This document shows positions 1 to 8,322 of a DNA stretch of 64,000 nucleotides, one piece after another. Positions within the stretch are counted from its first letter, which is position 1, and every line of letters begins with the position of its first letter. The position numbers and the translations under genes were made by a program. This stretch comes from an uncultured Collinsella sp. (GTDB lineage: Bacteria > Actinomycetota > Coriobacteriia > Coriobacteriales > Coriobacteriaceae), in contig CAAEMX010000036.1 of NCBI GenBank assembly GCA_900757185.1, positions 1 through 64,000 of the forward strand. Reading direction: 5' to 3'. The notes under the pieces were generated by a model that saw only the letters and a program-made list of their open reading frames with translations, had not been told where the DNA came from and made no database searches.

Positions 1-19
1 CCGGCCTTTAGACCAGAAG

Positions 20-46
20 AGCCCGGCACCGTGGTGGTACCGGGCT
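20..46 (-). terminator. Hairpin, probable displaced tRNA-Arg terminator
   Basis: An 11-bp stem (20-30 with 36-46, one wobble pair) encloses a 5-nt loop just outside the left att repeat. It probably terminated the tRNA-Arg gene before the element inserted, since the tRNA is read leftward. The run after the stem on the minus strand is only moderately T-rich. Confidence 0.5.
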
Positions 47-53
47 CGGCAAA

Positions 54-103
54 TCTCTGGTGCCCCCGGGCGGATTCGAACCGTCGACACCCGCTTTAGG
101 AGA
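54..103. repeat. attL: 50-bp att direct repeat
   Basis: This copy matches 13593-13642 base for base; the flanks differ at 53/13592 and 104/13643. It contains the tRNA T-arm, 3' acceptor strand and CCA but lacks the 5' half, so it is the displaced tRNA 3' end and not a working tRNA. Confidence 0.93.
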
Positions 104-294
104 TATGATTTAATGCTACCCCCTACTATTCATCAAGCATCATTGAACACCATATAACCGCAGATAAACATAGCAGTTTGTGTCTTTTACCTCCGGTAGC
201 TGCGCCTACGCTTTTACAAACATATTACTAACAGCTTTAGCTAAACTGCACTCAATGAATTGTTGAAAACTATTCAAAGAAACGGAGTGCAAAG

Positions 295-1543
295 ATGTCA
301 GAACAGCCACTAATTAGCGGAAGAGGCACGTGTTGGAAAGACAAGAGATCACCTAACACCTATCGCTATTATTTTTTCCCTTGGGGTCAAGGACCCTAAG
401 ACAGGGCGTTACAAACGATCCCCAACTTATACGGTTCGTTGCAAGACTAAAACAGAAGCTAAGGCTGCAATGCAGGCCAAGCTGGCTGAAATCAACTCCT
501 CTGGCACGATCACTAAAACTAAAAAGCCCACTTTGCTTGCGTCCTACTGCTGGGCCTTTCATGAAAATAGGGACACCGAGCTTGCGCCAACGAGCTATGA
601 AAGAGAAGCGTACGATTGCAGGCATATCGAAGACCTATTCGGTGCGTTTCAGACAATTGAGGGGCTAACTCCCGATCTAATCGAAGAAACATATGCCGAA
701 GCTCGTCGTACGGGAAAATACAAACCATCTGAGCTTGTACGAATCAATGCGAAACTGCGCCAGATTCTGTCGAATGCAGTCGCAAAGAGAATAATTGACC
801 GAAACCCCTGCGCTACCGTTCATGTTCGCAGACCACGCAACAAAAGAGAATCACTGACAATCGAGCAAGTAGCTACCCTATGCACACATCTTCAACACAT
901 TGAGCTCACCGCCGAAGCTGTTGGTACGCTAGTACTAGTGTATACGGGTATGCGAAAAGGCGAGATGCTGGGCCTCGAATGGCGCGATTGGGACCCTGCC
1001 AATAAAACCTTGAAAATTGACAGGCAGTACACCAACGATCATGAACTGAGGGCACCCAAGTCACAAGAAAGCCAACGCAAAATCCCCGTTGGAGAAACCC
1101 TGGCCGAACGTCTTCAATCATGGTCAGCCATACAAAAAGAGCTCCTGGCCTCTCTGGGGCTGTCCCAGACTGGCAGCACTCCCATCATTAGCGATATTGC
1201 TGTCGAGCAAGGGGTCCCTACTGTCTGTCACATGAAGAACTACATCTTCAACCATTGGTTTCGCGATTTCGCAGTTAGCTGCAATCTTGGAATCTATGAG
1301 CCGAATAATTCGACTGGCGGAAAACTATATAAGGGCATCTGCCCGCATCAGCTCAGGCATTGCGTAAGCACTTTTATGCTGGCGAACGGATCGGACGTTA
1401 GAAGCGTGCAAGGTATTCTTGGCCACGCGGACCCCAATATCACGCTCAAAACGTATACAAGCCTCGTTCAACAATCAGAAATAAAAGCAGTTAAAGGCTA
1501 CGAAGACTTCATCAACGCCTATATACAGAGAAGCGAGAAATAG
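295..1543 (+). pseudogene. int: Tyrosine recombinase/integrase, frameshifted
   Basis: This integrase should catalyse site-specific integration and excision at tRNA-Arg. The ATG at 295 opens a reading frame that stops at 397-399. Removing one T from the six-T run at 372-377 would join it to the long frame ending at 1543, giving about 415 residues. The shifted frame continues with LGVKDPKTGRYKRSPTY, typical of the N-terminal arm-binding domain. The catalytic set is visible downstream: Arg in YTGMRKGE, Lys near APKSQES, HxxR in CPHQLRH, His in LGHADPN and nucleophile Tyr in KTYTSL. An internal ATG at 470 could give a 357-residue protein with the catalytic domain but without the arm-binding domain. 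The indel may be a real mutation, a sequencing error, or a slippage site. Confidence 0.85.
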
Positions 1544-1620
1544 CATGTTTTTCATTCATCGTTTTATTCATAATATTACGGTACTATAATACTGTTTCCG
1601 CAGGTAGATGCTATATTTGA

Positions 1621-1740
1621 TTGACAACTAATGAGTTTTAATACATGCTAAAGCTGTCAGATGGCTACGCATGTAGTCATAGAAACCGGCCCCCCAAGTG
1701 CTTATGAACCTGGTAAGTCTTACAAGCACAGGGAGGGCCC
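1621..1740 (+). promoter_or_regulatory. Promoter and structured leader of the xis-like gene
   Basis: A consensus -35 box TTGACA lies at 1621-1626, with a weak -10 around 1643-1649. The following leader folds as a nested hairpin: a C-rich run near 1689-1695 pairs with the G-rich run near 1731-1738, enclosing GTGCTT (1699-1704) and AAGCAC (1724-1729). The structure ends just before the Shine-Dalgarno sequence of the 1762 gene, so translation or transcription may be attenuated there. This is inferred from sequence only. Confidence 0.4.
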
Positions 1741-1761
1741 TCATTGAAAGGATAGCTCATC

Positions 1762-2007
1762 ATGGCTACTCCAAAGATTAGCACTCAGGCGTCCACACCG
1801 ACTTTCCCCACTGGTGCCGCTCAGTGCGATCGGTTGCTCCGCGTTAACGATATCCGCGAACTCACTGGCTGGAGCGAAAACACCGCACGCAAATTCATGC
1901 GCGAGTCCGGCAAGCTCATCCAAATCCATCGCTCGAATTACATGTTTGAAAGCTCGTTTTATGAGCTTTTCAAGCAGCTTGAAGGTCGTACCGCCCACCT
2001 TGACTAG
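1762..2007 (+). CDS. Excisionase-like helix-turn-helix protein
   Basis: This 81-residue protein has a MerR/excisionase-type helix-turn-helix in its middle: LLRVNDIRELTGWSENTARKF followed by a basic helix. Its size and its place after the integrase match recombination directionality factors, which bend att DNA and favour excision. A Shine-Dalgarno sequence GAAAGGAT lies just upstream of the ATG. The gene is followed at short distance by the winged-helix gene at 2017, so the two are probably co-transcribed. It could instead be a small transcription regulator; the fold is clearer than the function. Confidence 0.65.
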   Translation: MATPKISTQASTPTFPTGAAQCDRLLRVNDIRELTGWSENTARKFMRESGKLIQIHRSNYMFESSFYELFKQLEGRTAHLD

Positions 2008-2016
2008 GCGGTAAAC

Positions 2017-2403
2017 ATGAGCGAGCTACCGTCGATTTCCGACAAATTTTCCGATGATGTTACTGAGCAACGAGAGATTAGAAGGAAAATGGATAACGCG
2101 AATTTTATTTCGGTGCCCGACTGGGCGTGTTGTGCCACCACTGTCGCTGCCGAGCGCCTCATCCTCGGCCTCGTATGGAAGCTTGGAAATCCTTCCAAAA
2201 ACAAACGAGCCATGGGCTTTTACGCAAAAAGCAAATGGATTGAGGAGCGCTACCACCTAAGTAAGAACACGATCTCCCGGGCCTATACCTCTTTGAAGAA
2301 TAAGGGGTTTATTCAAAAAGCGGGTGATGGCAGCTGGATGCTTAATTACGCTGCAATCTACCGCGCCGCGATCGAAAACGCTTGGGAGCCCCCGAAATCT
2401 TAA
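2017..2403 (+). CDS. Winged-helix DNA-binding protein
   Basis: This 128-residue protein has a winged helix-turn-helix near its C-terminal third: KWIEERYHLSKNTISRAYTS, followed by LKNKGFIQKAGDGSWMLN as the wing. Such proteins in small integrative elements act either as replication or initiation factors or as transcription regulators. The N-terminal 40 residues are polar and unrecognised. It starts nine bases after the excisionase-like gene, which points to one operon. The family was not identified with certainty, so the role in element control is inferred from position. Confidence 0.6.
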   Translation: MSELPSISDKFSDDVTEQREIRRKMDNANFISVPDWACCATTVAAERLILGLVWKLGNPSKNKRAMGFYAKSKWIEERYHLSKNTISRAYTSLKNKGFIQKAGDGSWMLNYAAIYRAAIENAWEPPKS

Positions 2404-2459
2404 GTCCACAGACCGACTATCGACGTGGGCTTCTGTCAAACAACCGAGTTAAAAACCAC

Positions 2460-2498
2460 TGAGCCAGATCCGCTTCAATAGAAGAGGATTCTGGCTCA
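2460..2498. terminator. Hairpin after the xis-like operon
   Basis: An 8-bp perfect stem (2460-2467 with 2491-2498) extends inward by four more pairs after a one-base bulge. It lies 57 bases after the stop of the winged-helix gene and is a plausible terminator, though a long T-run is missing. Confidence 0.45.
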
Positions 2499-3010
2499 AA
2501 TGATATCCGGCCGTTCGCGCAGCGATGTCCACCGCAATCTGGCAAGAATCGAGGACGGGGAAACCGTCATCGAGGTCGTGAAGGTCGGTAATCGCCAGGC
2601 GTCTACAAAAACATGCCGCGGATGTAAAATGAAGCAGGGTCGAACCGGAACAGTTCCCGGACAATTGGCGTCCGGCCAGACACTTCGATTCGACCCTTTC
2701 TCATACCTGCATCTAAAATACTCCCATAATCATTCTCGACATCTTTAACGCCCTCACCTCCTGCCACCAGCACGTCGTAGGTGCCATTTTCAACGAATCG
2801 ATATGGCCGTCCATTCATGGTCTTTAAGGCACGTGATACCATGAAAGCGTGCGGTATTTCTCCAATCGAAAACCTGCGTGAACGCATGACTTGAGACGCT
2901 TTTAGAACTCACCAAGCGCAGGACAAACACAACTCAACAGCGGCCGCGTATTTGTTCCCAGCCGTACGGCATGGCGGAGCCATGCCCATTGTTGATTGGA
3001 GTGCCGCACG
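2499..3010. other. Gap with only weak open frames
   Basis: Two overlapping open frames exist here: 2500-2748 on the plus strand (82 codons) and 2603-2887 on the minus strand (94 codons). Neither has a convincing Shine-Dalgarno sequence or a family I recognise. The minus-strand frame looks slightly more protein-like. The stretch may hold the remnant of a decayed gene. Confidence 0.35.
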
Positions 3011-3589
3011 ATGACAGACAACCCAAACGAGAGAAAAATCAGCGAGACGCCCGGCGTGAAGTCCGTCCTCGATGAGGCCGCCGAGCGGATCGAGGCGACA
3101 TGGCGGGAGAAGCTGCTGCGCGAGACGGGCAACCTCATGACCGAGAACGCACTGCTCATGACCCAGGTGGATGAATTCAGCCGCAAGCTCGTCGAGGCGA
3201 CGGATCGGAACGAAAGACTTGAGGCCGACTGCAATGAGCGGATTGCCTTTATAGAGGAGAAGTTCGAGCTCGATACCGCGAGCCTCGAGCTCGAGAACAA
3301 CGAGCTCCACGCCGCAAGCGTCAGGTACTTCTCCCGTGCTAAGGAGCTCGACAGGCAGGTCGTTCAGCTCCGCGCCGAGGCTGAAGCCATGGCCGATGAG
3401 ATCGAGCGCCTGCGCGTCGAGCGTGACGCCGCGTTGAAAGCCCAAGCCGAGCTGAGCGATGCGCTCCTGGCCCAGCACGACCTGATGGCCGCGGTAGCCG
3501 CCCTCAAGGACCGCCTCGCCGCCTCCGAGCAGCGGGCAGCCGCGGCCGAGGCCAAGGTCGAGGCCATGACCCAGATGAAGGATGAGTAG
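3011..3589 (+). CDS. Coiled-coil protein of unknown function
   Basis: This 192-residue acidic protein is almost entirely predicted coiled coil. Heptad-like Leu/Ala and charged residues run from about residue 20 to the end, for example RLRVERDAALKAQAELSDAL. There is no signal peptide or membrane segment, so it is probably cytoplasmic. I chose the ATG at 3011 because TTGGAG lies about nine bases upstream; an in-frame TTG at 2996 is possible. It is convergent with the metallophosphoesterase operon and shares its terminator hairpin. It might be a structural or partner protein for the element, but the sequence does not say which. Confidence 0.65.
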   Translation: MTDNPNERKISETPGVKSVLDEAAERIEATWREKLLRETGNLMTENALLMTQVDEFSRKLVEATDRNERLEADCNERIAFIEEKFELDTASLELENNELHAASVRYFSRAKELDRQVVQLRAEAEAMADEIERLRVERDAALKAQAELSDALLAQHDLMAAVAALKDRLAASEQRAAAAEAKVEAMTQMKDE

Positions 3590-3607
3590 GTCGCATAGCA
3601 TCTAATT

Positions 3608-3648
3608 TTCTAGAAACCCTCTAGAGCATTTCTAGGGGGTTTCTAGAA
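3608..3648. terminator. Bidirectional terminator, 18-bp stem
   Basis: Bases 3608-3625 pair with 3631-3648 (one wobble) around a 5-nt loop. It separates the convergent coiled-coil gene from the phosphoesterase operon, and the stop codon of the last phosphoesterase (3643-3645) lies inside the right arm. Confidence 0.8.
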
Positions 3649-4365
3649 CTGAGAACCGGGCGCAGCACTTTCGATCGGCACGATGTCTCGATAGACCAAG
3701 CGATGCCTGTCGTCGCGCCATTCGTCGCCGTGGTAATGCCCGAAGAGCCAGATGCGATAGTCGAGCCGCCCGTCGAGCTCGCCCAGGAAAGTTTGCAGCG
3801 TATCCCCGCCGCACTCACGTCCGCGCTCGCGGCACAGCTCTCTAGCCAGGGCAGCAGGAGCCTCGTGACTCACCACGTAGTCGACCCTCCAGCCTACGCG
3901 GTTGAGCGAGGCGCGGCAGTGGTCCATCTCTTCCTCGCTCGGCATCTCCTCGGGCCACCAGCTCCTCCCCTCCTTGCGATACTGCCTGTCGTTGCTCGCG
4001 GCGCCGCCCATGGCAAGGACTGTGAACCCGTCGATATCGAACACCTCTCCGCGCATCAGGTGCAGCACGTGCGGTCGCGCCTCATGGACGAGGCCGCCGT
4101 TCCACTCCCGCACCGGCAGTTCTGCCAGCATCCGGTGGTTCTCGTGGTTGCCGTCTACGAAACACGTGGTCCATGGTTTTGACTCAAACCAATCGAGCCA
4201 ATACCTCTCAGCATTCGAGCCGTCCCAGACAAAGCCGAAGTCGCCGGCCACGATCACCGCGTCATCGCGCGTCAGGGTCCGGCCCAGCGGCCAATTTTTG
4301 AATGCAAACCGGCTGGACCCGTACTCGGCCCTGCCGTGCACGTCGCCTGTCACATAGACCGTCAT
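3643..4365 (-). CDS. Metallophosphoesterase A, third gene of operon
   Basis: This 240-residue calcineurin-like phosphoesterase has the ordered metal-binding motifs GDVHG (residues 7-11), GDFGFVWD, GNHEN, a conserved His in VVSHEAP, and GHYHGDEW. Enzymes of this superfamily use two metal ions to hydrolyse phosphomonoesters or phosphodiesters; the substrate is not predictable here. It is clearly a paralog of the upstream gene, sharing the MTVYVTGD start and the spacing of motifs. The ATG at 4365 overlaps the upstream stop by one base (TGATG), so translation is coupled. The reading frame extends five codons upstream, but the overlap and the match to the paralog favour 4365. Confidence 0.88.
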   Translation of the reverse strand: MTVYVTGDVHGRAEYGSSRFAFKNWPLGRTLTRDDAVIVAGDFGFVWDGSNAERYWLDWFESKPWTTCFVDGNHENHRMLAELPVREWNGGLVHEARPHVLHLMRGEVFDIDGFTVLAMGGAASNDRQYRKEGRSWWPEEMPSEEEMDHCRASLNRVGWRVDYVVSHEAPAALARELCRERGRECGGDTLQTFLGELDGRLDYRIWLFGHYHGDEWRDDRHRLVYRDIVPIESAAPGSQF

Positions 4366-5090
4366 CAGTACGCACCCCACGGCAGGAGTTTGTCCCCGAG
4401 TCTCACGATTCGGTCATACAGCACCGTGTGCCGTTCGTCCGGGTTGCCGTCTCGGTGAAAATGGCCGTAATACCAGTGCTTATAGTCCAGGCGGTCCTCG
4501 AGCTCATCGAGGAATCCGGTCAGCCGGTCCACATCAGGGCGTTCCCAGCCTGGGTCCGGGTAGAGCGTCGGCGAGAGCATACGCGTGGCGCAGGTATGGG
4601 TGATGACGCAGTCGACCTTCCAGCCGACCTCGTCGAGCTTTGCCCGCGCGGCATCGAATTCGCACTCATCCGGGAGCTCCTGAGGCCACCAACTGGAATA
4701 CGGCACGCGGTATTCCCTGTCCACGCTCGTGGCACCGCCCATGGTGAAGATTGTCGAACCGTCGAGCTCAAAGACCTCGCCGCGCGTCAGGCGCCGAATG
4801 GGCGAGGTGTCCGACAGGCGCTGCGTCAGCCCGCCATGCCACGGCTCCATGGGGCGCTCCTCCCAGTGATCGAAGCGCTCGTGGTTGCCGTCGACGAACA
4901 GTACCGTGTAGGGGCGCGACTCCAGCCAAGCGATGTCGGCGCATTCCTCGGCAGAAAAGTCCCACGGAAAGCCAAAGTCACCGGCAACGATGAGACAGTC
5001 GTCGCTGGTAAGACTATCGCCAAGCTCCCAGTCGCGGAGCTTTTGCATGTCGAGTCCACCGTGGATGTCGCCCGTCACATAGACCGTCAT
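4365..5090 (-). CDS. Metallophosphoesterase B, second gene of operon
   Basis: This 241-residue calcineurin-like phosphoesterase carries GDIHGG, GDFGFPWD, GNHERFD, a His in VITHTC, and GHFHRDG, which together form the usual dinuclear metal site. It is a tandem paralog of the downstream gene. The ATG at 5090 overlaps the upstream stop codon by four bases (ATGA), so it depends on translation of gene C. A longer frame reaches 5210, but that part is out-of-phase overlap with gene C. The substrate is unknown; candidates in this superfamily include nucleic acid ends, cyclic nucleotides and dinucleoside polyphosphates. Confidence 0.88.
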   Translation of the reverse strand: MTVYVTGDIHGGLDMQKLRDWELGDSLTSDDCLIVAGDFGFPWDFSAEECADIAWLESRPYTVLFVDGNHERFDHWEERPMEPWHGGLTQRLSDTSPIRRLTRGEVFELDGSTIFTMGGATSVDREYRVPYSSWWPQELPDECEFDAARAKLDEVGWKVDCVITHTCATRMLSPTLYPDPGWERPDVDRLTGFLDELEDRLDYKHWYYGHFHRDGNPDERHTVLYDRIVRLGDKLLPWGAY

Positions 5091-5725
5091 CGAATCACCT
5101 CTTCCCTCTTGTACGCCGCCAGCTCGCGCTCGACCTGTCTGTCGCCGGTCTCGTTGACCCACCAGGGCCATTTCACCCGGCCGCACGGCTCGTCGACTCC
5201 GGCGAACCATTCCCTCAGCTCATCGAGGCTCACCGGGGAGTGCCCGTTGGCATCGCAACCGACGTCGTAGCGCAGAAGGCCCTGCTTGCGGTTGAACTCG
5301 TTGTACGCGCCGCCGCTGCTGTGGATGTGCCCGTGGAGGTGCCACGATCCATGGTTCATGCCCTGCCAGTCGGCCATGGGGTAATGGCTCAGGACGATCT
5401 TCTGCCCGTCGATCTTGAGCACGCAAATCGGCGGCTCCACGGTGAAGGCGCCCGTGACCGCCGGCTGGGTCCAGTCCTTGTCGTGGTTTCCCGGGACGAG
5501 GTGGATGCGCCTGCAGGCGATCTGCTTGCGCAGCCCGTAGGCGTCCTGGGCGGTCATCTTGAATGAGAAATCCCCCAGGATGTAGAGCTCGTCGTCCACG
5601 GCAACCTTGCCGTTGATGTTGTCGACGATGGCGTCGTTCATCTGCCAAATCGTCTCCCACGGGCGGTCGGTGAACTTCAGCACGTTCTCATGCCCGAAGT
5701 GGGTGTCGCTGGTAAACCAGATCAT
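5087..5725 (-). CDS. Metallophosphoesterase C, first gene of operon
   Basis: This 212-residue phosphoesterase belongs to a different subgroup from the two downstream, close to the phage and plasmid type beginning MIWFTSDTHFGHENV. Metal motifs in order are SDTHFGH, GDFS, GNHDKDW, LSHYP and HGHIHSS. A strong Shine-Dalgarno sequence (AAAGGAGA) precedes the ATG at 5725; the longer frame up to 5863 has no such support. A hairpin with a T-run sits in its leader, which suggests controlled read-through. As operon leader, it sets expression of genes B and A by overlapping stops and starts. Confidence 0.88.
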   Translation of the reverse strand: MIWFTSDTHFGHENVLKFTDRPWETIWQMNDAIVDNINGKVAVDDELYILGDFSFKMTAQDAYGLRKQIACRRIHLVPGNHDKDWTQPAVTGAFTVEPPICVLKIDGQKIVLSHYPMADWQGMNHGSWHLHGHIHSSGGAYNEFNRKQGLLRYDVGCDANGHSPVSLDELREWFAGVDEPCGRVKWPWWVNETGDRQVERELAAYKREEVIR

Positions 5726-5749
5726 TTTTATGTCTCCTTTTATCGCTAA

Positions 5750-5782
5750 AAAACGTTCTCCTTCGAGGTCAGGAGACGTTTT
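5750..5782 (-). terminator. Intrinsic terminator in the phosphoesterase leader
   Basis: On the minus strand an 11-bp stem (5772-5782 with 5750-5761, one bulge) is followed by TTTTTT. It lies about 25 bases before the phosphoesterase C start, so it is either an attenuator for the operon or the end of a short leader transcript. Confidence 0.6.
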
Positions 5783-5919
5783 ATGAGCGACATGAGGTGC
5801 ATATCCCTCATGTTTCAAGCTCCAATCTGCCGGATTTTCCCAACTATATAAGTTTACGCCCACGCGCGAACAGGATTTGATTTTTGAAATATGGACGAAT
5901 TCCTCGTCAGGAGGGTAAA

Positions 5920-5994
5920 ATGGTGCCGACGGCAGCCCAAGTTGTAGAGAGCTGGGCAGAGCCGTTGCTTAATGAAGTTGGGTCATCGTCTTAG
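5920..5994 (+). CDS. Possible 24-residue peptide
   Basis: A 24-codon open frame begins at the ATG at 5920, preceded by a near-perfect AGGAGG at ideal spacing. The peptide (MVPTAAQVVESWAEPLLNEV plus a short tail) could form an amphipathic helix. Its stop codon overlaps the stop of the convergent hydrophobic peptide gene, so the two transcripts would be complementary at their 3' ends. I do not recognise it. The strong ribosome site is the only positive evidence. Confidence 0.35.
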   Translation: MVPTAAQVVESWAEPLLNEVGSSS

Positions 5995-6116
5995 CGACGG
6001 TGGCCTTTCTTTTTGGGCTTCGAACCCTGCTTGAGTGCCTTGGAAAGGCCGACAAGGGCCGTGAGGAGCGAGACCATAGCGGTCAGGAGCTTCACGAGCT
6101 CGGTGAAATCGGTCAT
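5991..6116 (-). CDS. Small hydrophobic peptide, possible toxin
   Basis: This 41-residue peptide has a strong Shine-Dalgarno sequence (GGAGG, eight bases before the ATG at 6116). Residues about 5-27 form a hydrophobic or amphipathic helix, LVKLLTAMVSLLTALVGLSK, followed by a strongly basic tail, KPKKKGHRR. This layout is typical of type I toxin peptides and holin-like toxins that insert into the inner membrane. A short open frame on the opposite strand ends across its stop codon, leaving room for antisense control. Function is inferred from composition only. It lies upstream of the phosphoesterase operon on the same strand. Confidence 0.55.
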   Translation of the reverse strand: MTDFTELVKLLTAMVSLLTALVGLSKALKQGSKPKKKGHRR

Positions 6117-6303
6117 GGGCATCACCTCCCATCGGATGGAGGGCTCTGCCCGGCACGAGGGCTGCCGACAGCAAGGACGATTCTATCAGAGCGGCTGACC
6201 CCCGCCGATCAATTCACGCTCCTCATCCTCACCGAATTGCGAGTATGGCAGAATCGGCACTGGATGGCAGCGCGCTAGGGCACCGACGATAGGCTTTCCA
6301 AAA

Positions 6304-7503
6304 CTAGCGAGGCGCGTCGCCGCGATCGTAATCGCCTCGGTCGACCGCACGATCGACCTGCGGCGAGATGTCGCCGTTGCCACCATGGGCTCGTCCTGCG
6401 GTGCGAACGCGGTCATCGCCAGCATCGGGAACGGCGCCGGCGTAACGGTTGCGAATCTCCCTTGCGTAACCGCGCCGGGCAAGAAGCTCATCACGAACCG
6501 CCGGATCCTCGAGCAGATCTTCATCGCACTTCGGTGCGATGAACTTAGGAAAGAGATTGTAGGCGACGCCCTTGCTCGCCTTTGCCTGCTCGACCCACGC
6601 CGAATACGCCTTCCTAAGCCGTTGAATGTAAATCTCGCAACGCCTCTCATAAGGAAGGGCTCGCTCGGCCTCCAGCACGTTATTTTTGAAGGCCGCCTCA
6701 AGTTGCTTGACCGCAAACCTCCCGTCAAGACGAGTCAGGTTGAAAGTGCACTTCGGGTTGCCGGCCTCCTTGATATCGAGATCTGTCGCATAGACTCGAT
6801 TGTTCTTGATGAAAATGTCTACGCCCCATGAGGCAAGTAACTTTTTAAACTGCTCCATATTCTTCGGATGACCTTCGTTGATTGCAAGATGGATCAACTC
6901 GCGCAGATTGTTTTTATAACTGTACTCTCCCCGCTCAACGATTTTCTTTTCAGTGTCGCGCGGCTGTCGGTCTCGAATCTTCGAGTTCTTCTTTCCCTTT
7001 TCGAGCTGAGCGAGATTCCAGGCCTCGTCCATTTCACGAACCCACGCAGCGCGTTCGTACTTTCCGCGACGCCCGCCCGTCTCGCAACGCTTACCCGTCA
7101 AAAGATCCGTGCGGTTAATCGCCATATGAACCGCGTAGCGTTTTCCCGCCTTATCGCTTTCCTCATGCAACGCGACAATCACTTGTTGATGCGGGTAGTG
7201 TTTCGCAAGCCATTGCTCCGCGTAGGCCATACACGCATCGGGGGTCATCTTGCCTCCGTTGCAGCTGCACTCCTCGGGCAGAAACGCGAGAATCTGATGA
7301 AGCATCGTTATGTTCTTCGCACCGGCACGCGCGGGCCTGTCGTGATGGAACATCTTCCGCGTCATAGCCATTTCGGAAAACCAGTGCTTTCCGTTCGCGA
7401 GGTTCCAGCCGCCGCGGGCCAAAGCATTCTTTCCGTTAATGTACTTGCGCAGGTGCTTCGCGTAGCGCTCGGACGAAACACCTTTCTGCTTAACGACGGT
7501 CAT
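6304..7503 (-). CDS. Relaxase/mobilization nuclease (MOB_P-like)
   Basis: This 399-residue protein should nick the element at oriT and carry the strand during conjugative transfer. The relaxase core lies near residues 60-150, with the histidine region ALHEESDKAGKRYAVHMAIN resembling motif III (HxD-n-HxH-n-N), though with fewer His than the textbook form. A basic tract and a charged C-terminal tail follow. I start it at the ATG at 7503, which overlaps the end of mobC by 14 bases. The frame is open further upstream, but only inside mobC. The conserved Tyr was not assigned with certainty. Confidence 0.75.
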   Translation of the reverse strand: MTVVKQKGVSSERYAKHLRKYINGKNALARGGWNLANGKHWFSEMAMTRKMFHHDRPARAGAKNITMLHQILAFLPEECSCNGGKMTPDACMAYAEQWLAKHYPHQQVIVALHEESDKAGKRYAVHMAINRTDLLTGKRCETGGRRGKYERAAWVREMDEAWNLAQLEKGKKNSKIRDRQPRDTEKKIVERGEYSYKNNLRELIHLAINEGHPKNMEQFKKLLASWGVDIFIKNNRVYATDLDIKEAGNPKCTFNLTRLDGRFAVKQLEAAFKNNVLEAERALPYERRCEIYIQRLRKAYSAWVEQAKASKGVAYNLFPKFIAPKCDEDLLEDPAVRDELLARRGYAREIRNRYAGAVPDAGDDRVRTAGRAHGGNGDISPQVDRAVDRGDYDRGDAPR

Positions 7504-8080
7504 CGAGCTCACCGCCATCGGTGAAATAGCGCTGTTCGAGCTCTTCGATGAAGAGAGTGACTTTACGGGCATTTTGGTAAACCTTTTCAAGCGTTCGGAA
7601 AACCGCCTTCTCGTTGTAGGCCGGAAGACCTTGCGCATTCACAAAATACATCAGCTGGTTGAGGTTCGTCCCCTCGCGATACAGCTCGTGATAGATTTTT
7701 GCGACCTGGCTCATATCGAAATCGATCATCTCGATTTTCCCGGCCAGCATCACGCGGCGGGCATACGCACTGACGGTCGTGCCGAGCGCATCCGCCTGCT
7801 TGCGAATCGCCTCGTGCTCGCCATCGGTGACTTTGACGTAAATAACCTCCGAGCGCTTTTCGTTCGAATCCTCTGAAACGGTTTGCAGCTTTTTGCTACG
7901 GCCACCGTTCTTATTTTTGGAAATGACTAGATCATCGAACGATTCATTCCAATGAATCAGTGCATAGCGAATGAATTCGGCTTTCGTCATGCCCGCCTTT
8001 TCTGCCAAAGCGGAAAGCGTTTCGTATTCTTCAGAAGTGAGTGTCGCCTTAACGGTGTGCGGACGTTTGCAACTCATCAT
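7490..8080 (-). CDS. mobC: MobC-family relaxosome accessory protein
   Basis: This 196-residue protein should bind oriT and help the relaxase melt the nick site. It appears to carry two ribbon-helix-helix units: one near residues 8-42 (VKATLTSEEYETLSALAEKA) and one near residues 80-115 (VIYVKVTDGEHEAIRKQADA). The C-terminal part has REGTNLNQLMYFVN, the conserved MobC signature. The putative oriT lies immediately upstream, and the relaxase gene overlaps its 3' end. Two adjacent ATG codons start the gene, with a weak G-rich ribosome site. Confidence 0.85.
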   Translation of the reverse strand: MMSCKRPHTVKATLTSEEYETLSALAEKAGMTKAEFIRYALIHWNESFDDLVISKNKNGGRSKKLQTVSEDSNEKRSEVIYVKVTDGEHEAIRKQADALGTTVSAYARRVMLAGKIEMIDFDMSQVAKIYHELYREGTNLNQLMYFVNAQGLPAYNEKAVFRTLEKVYQNARKVTLFIEELEQRYFTDGGELDDRR

Positions 8081-8090
8081 TCATGCCCCC

Positions 8091-8322
8091 AGGAAAGCAG
8101 AGCGAATCGGTGAGGCCACCGATTCAAAACCGATATGAGATTGCTTTCCTTTTTAGGAGCGACTGACGTCGCACCGATTTTTGAAGTGACGCCGTCGCTT
8201 CCCTTAGAGAAATGAAGGCGAACTTCATTTCTAACTTTATCGCCGTGTGAGGTGTTAAACAAGATGTGTTGGCAGATAAAGGGGGCGAGTATGGCCCCAT
8301 TTATCTAGCCCAACACCAATCT
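8091..8322. other. Putative oriT, hairpin cluster
   Basis: This stretch upstream of mobC holds successive stem-loops: 8091-8150 (outer 9-bp stem around an inner 8-bp stem at 8104-8125), 8159-8172, 8183-8201, a perfect 10-bp stem at 8208-8232, and a long imperfect inverted repeat of about 30 bases per arm at 8261-8322. oriT regions of mobilizable elements usually lie next to mobC and contain such repeats beside the nick. No nick sequence could be assigned. A rolling-circle origin is the alternative. Confidence 0.6.

Noticed and set aside
54..103. A second tRNA-Arg
   Set aside because: Only the 3' half is present; it is the att duplicate.
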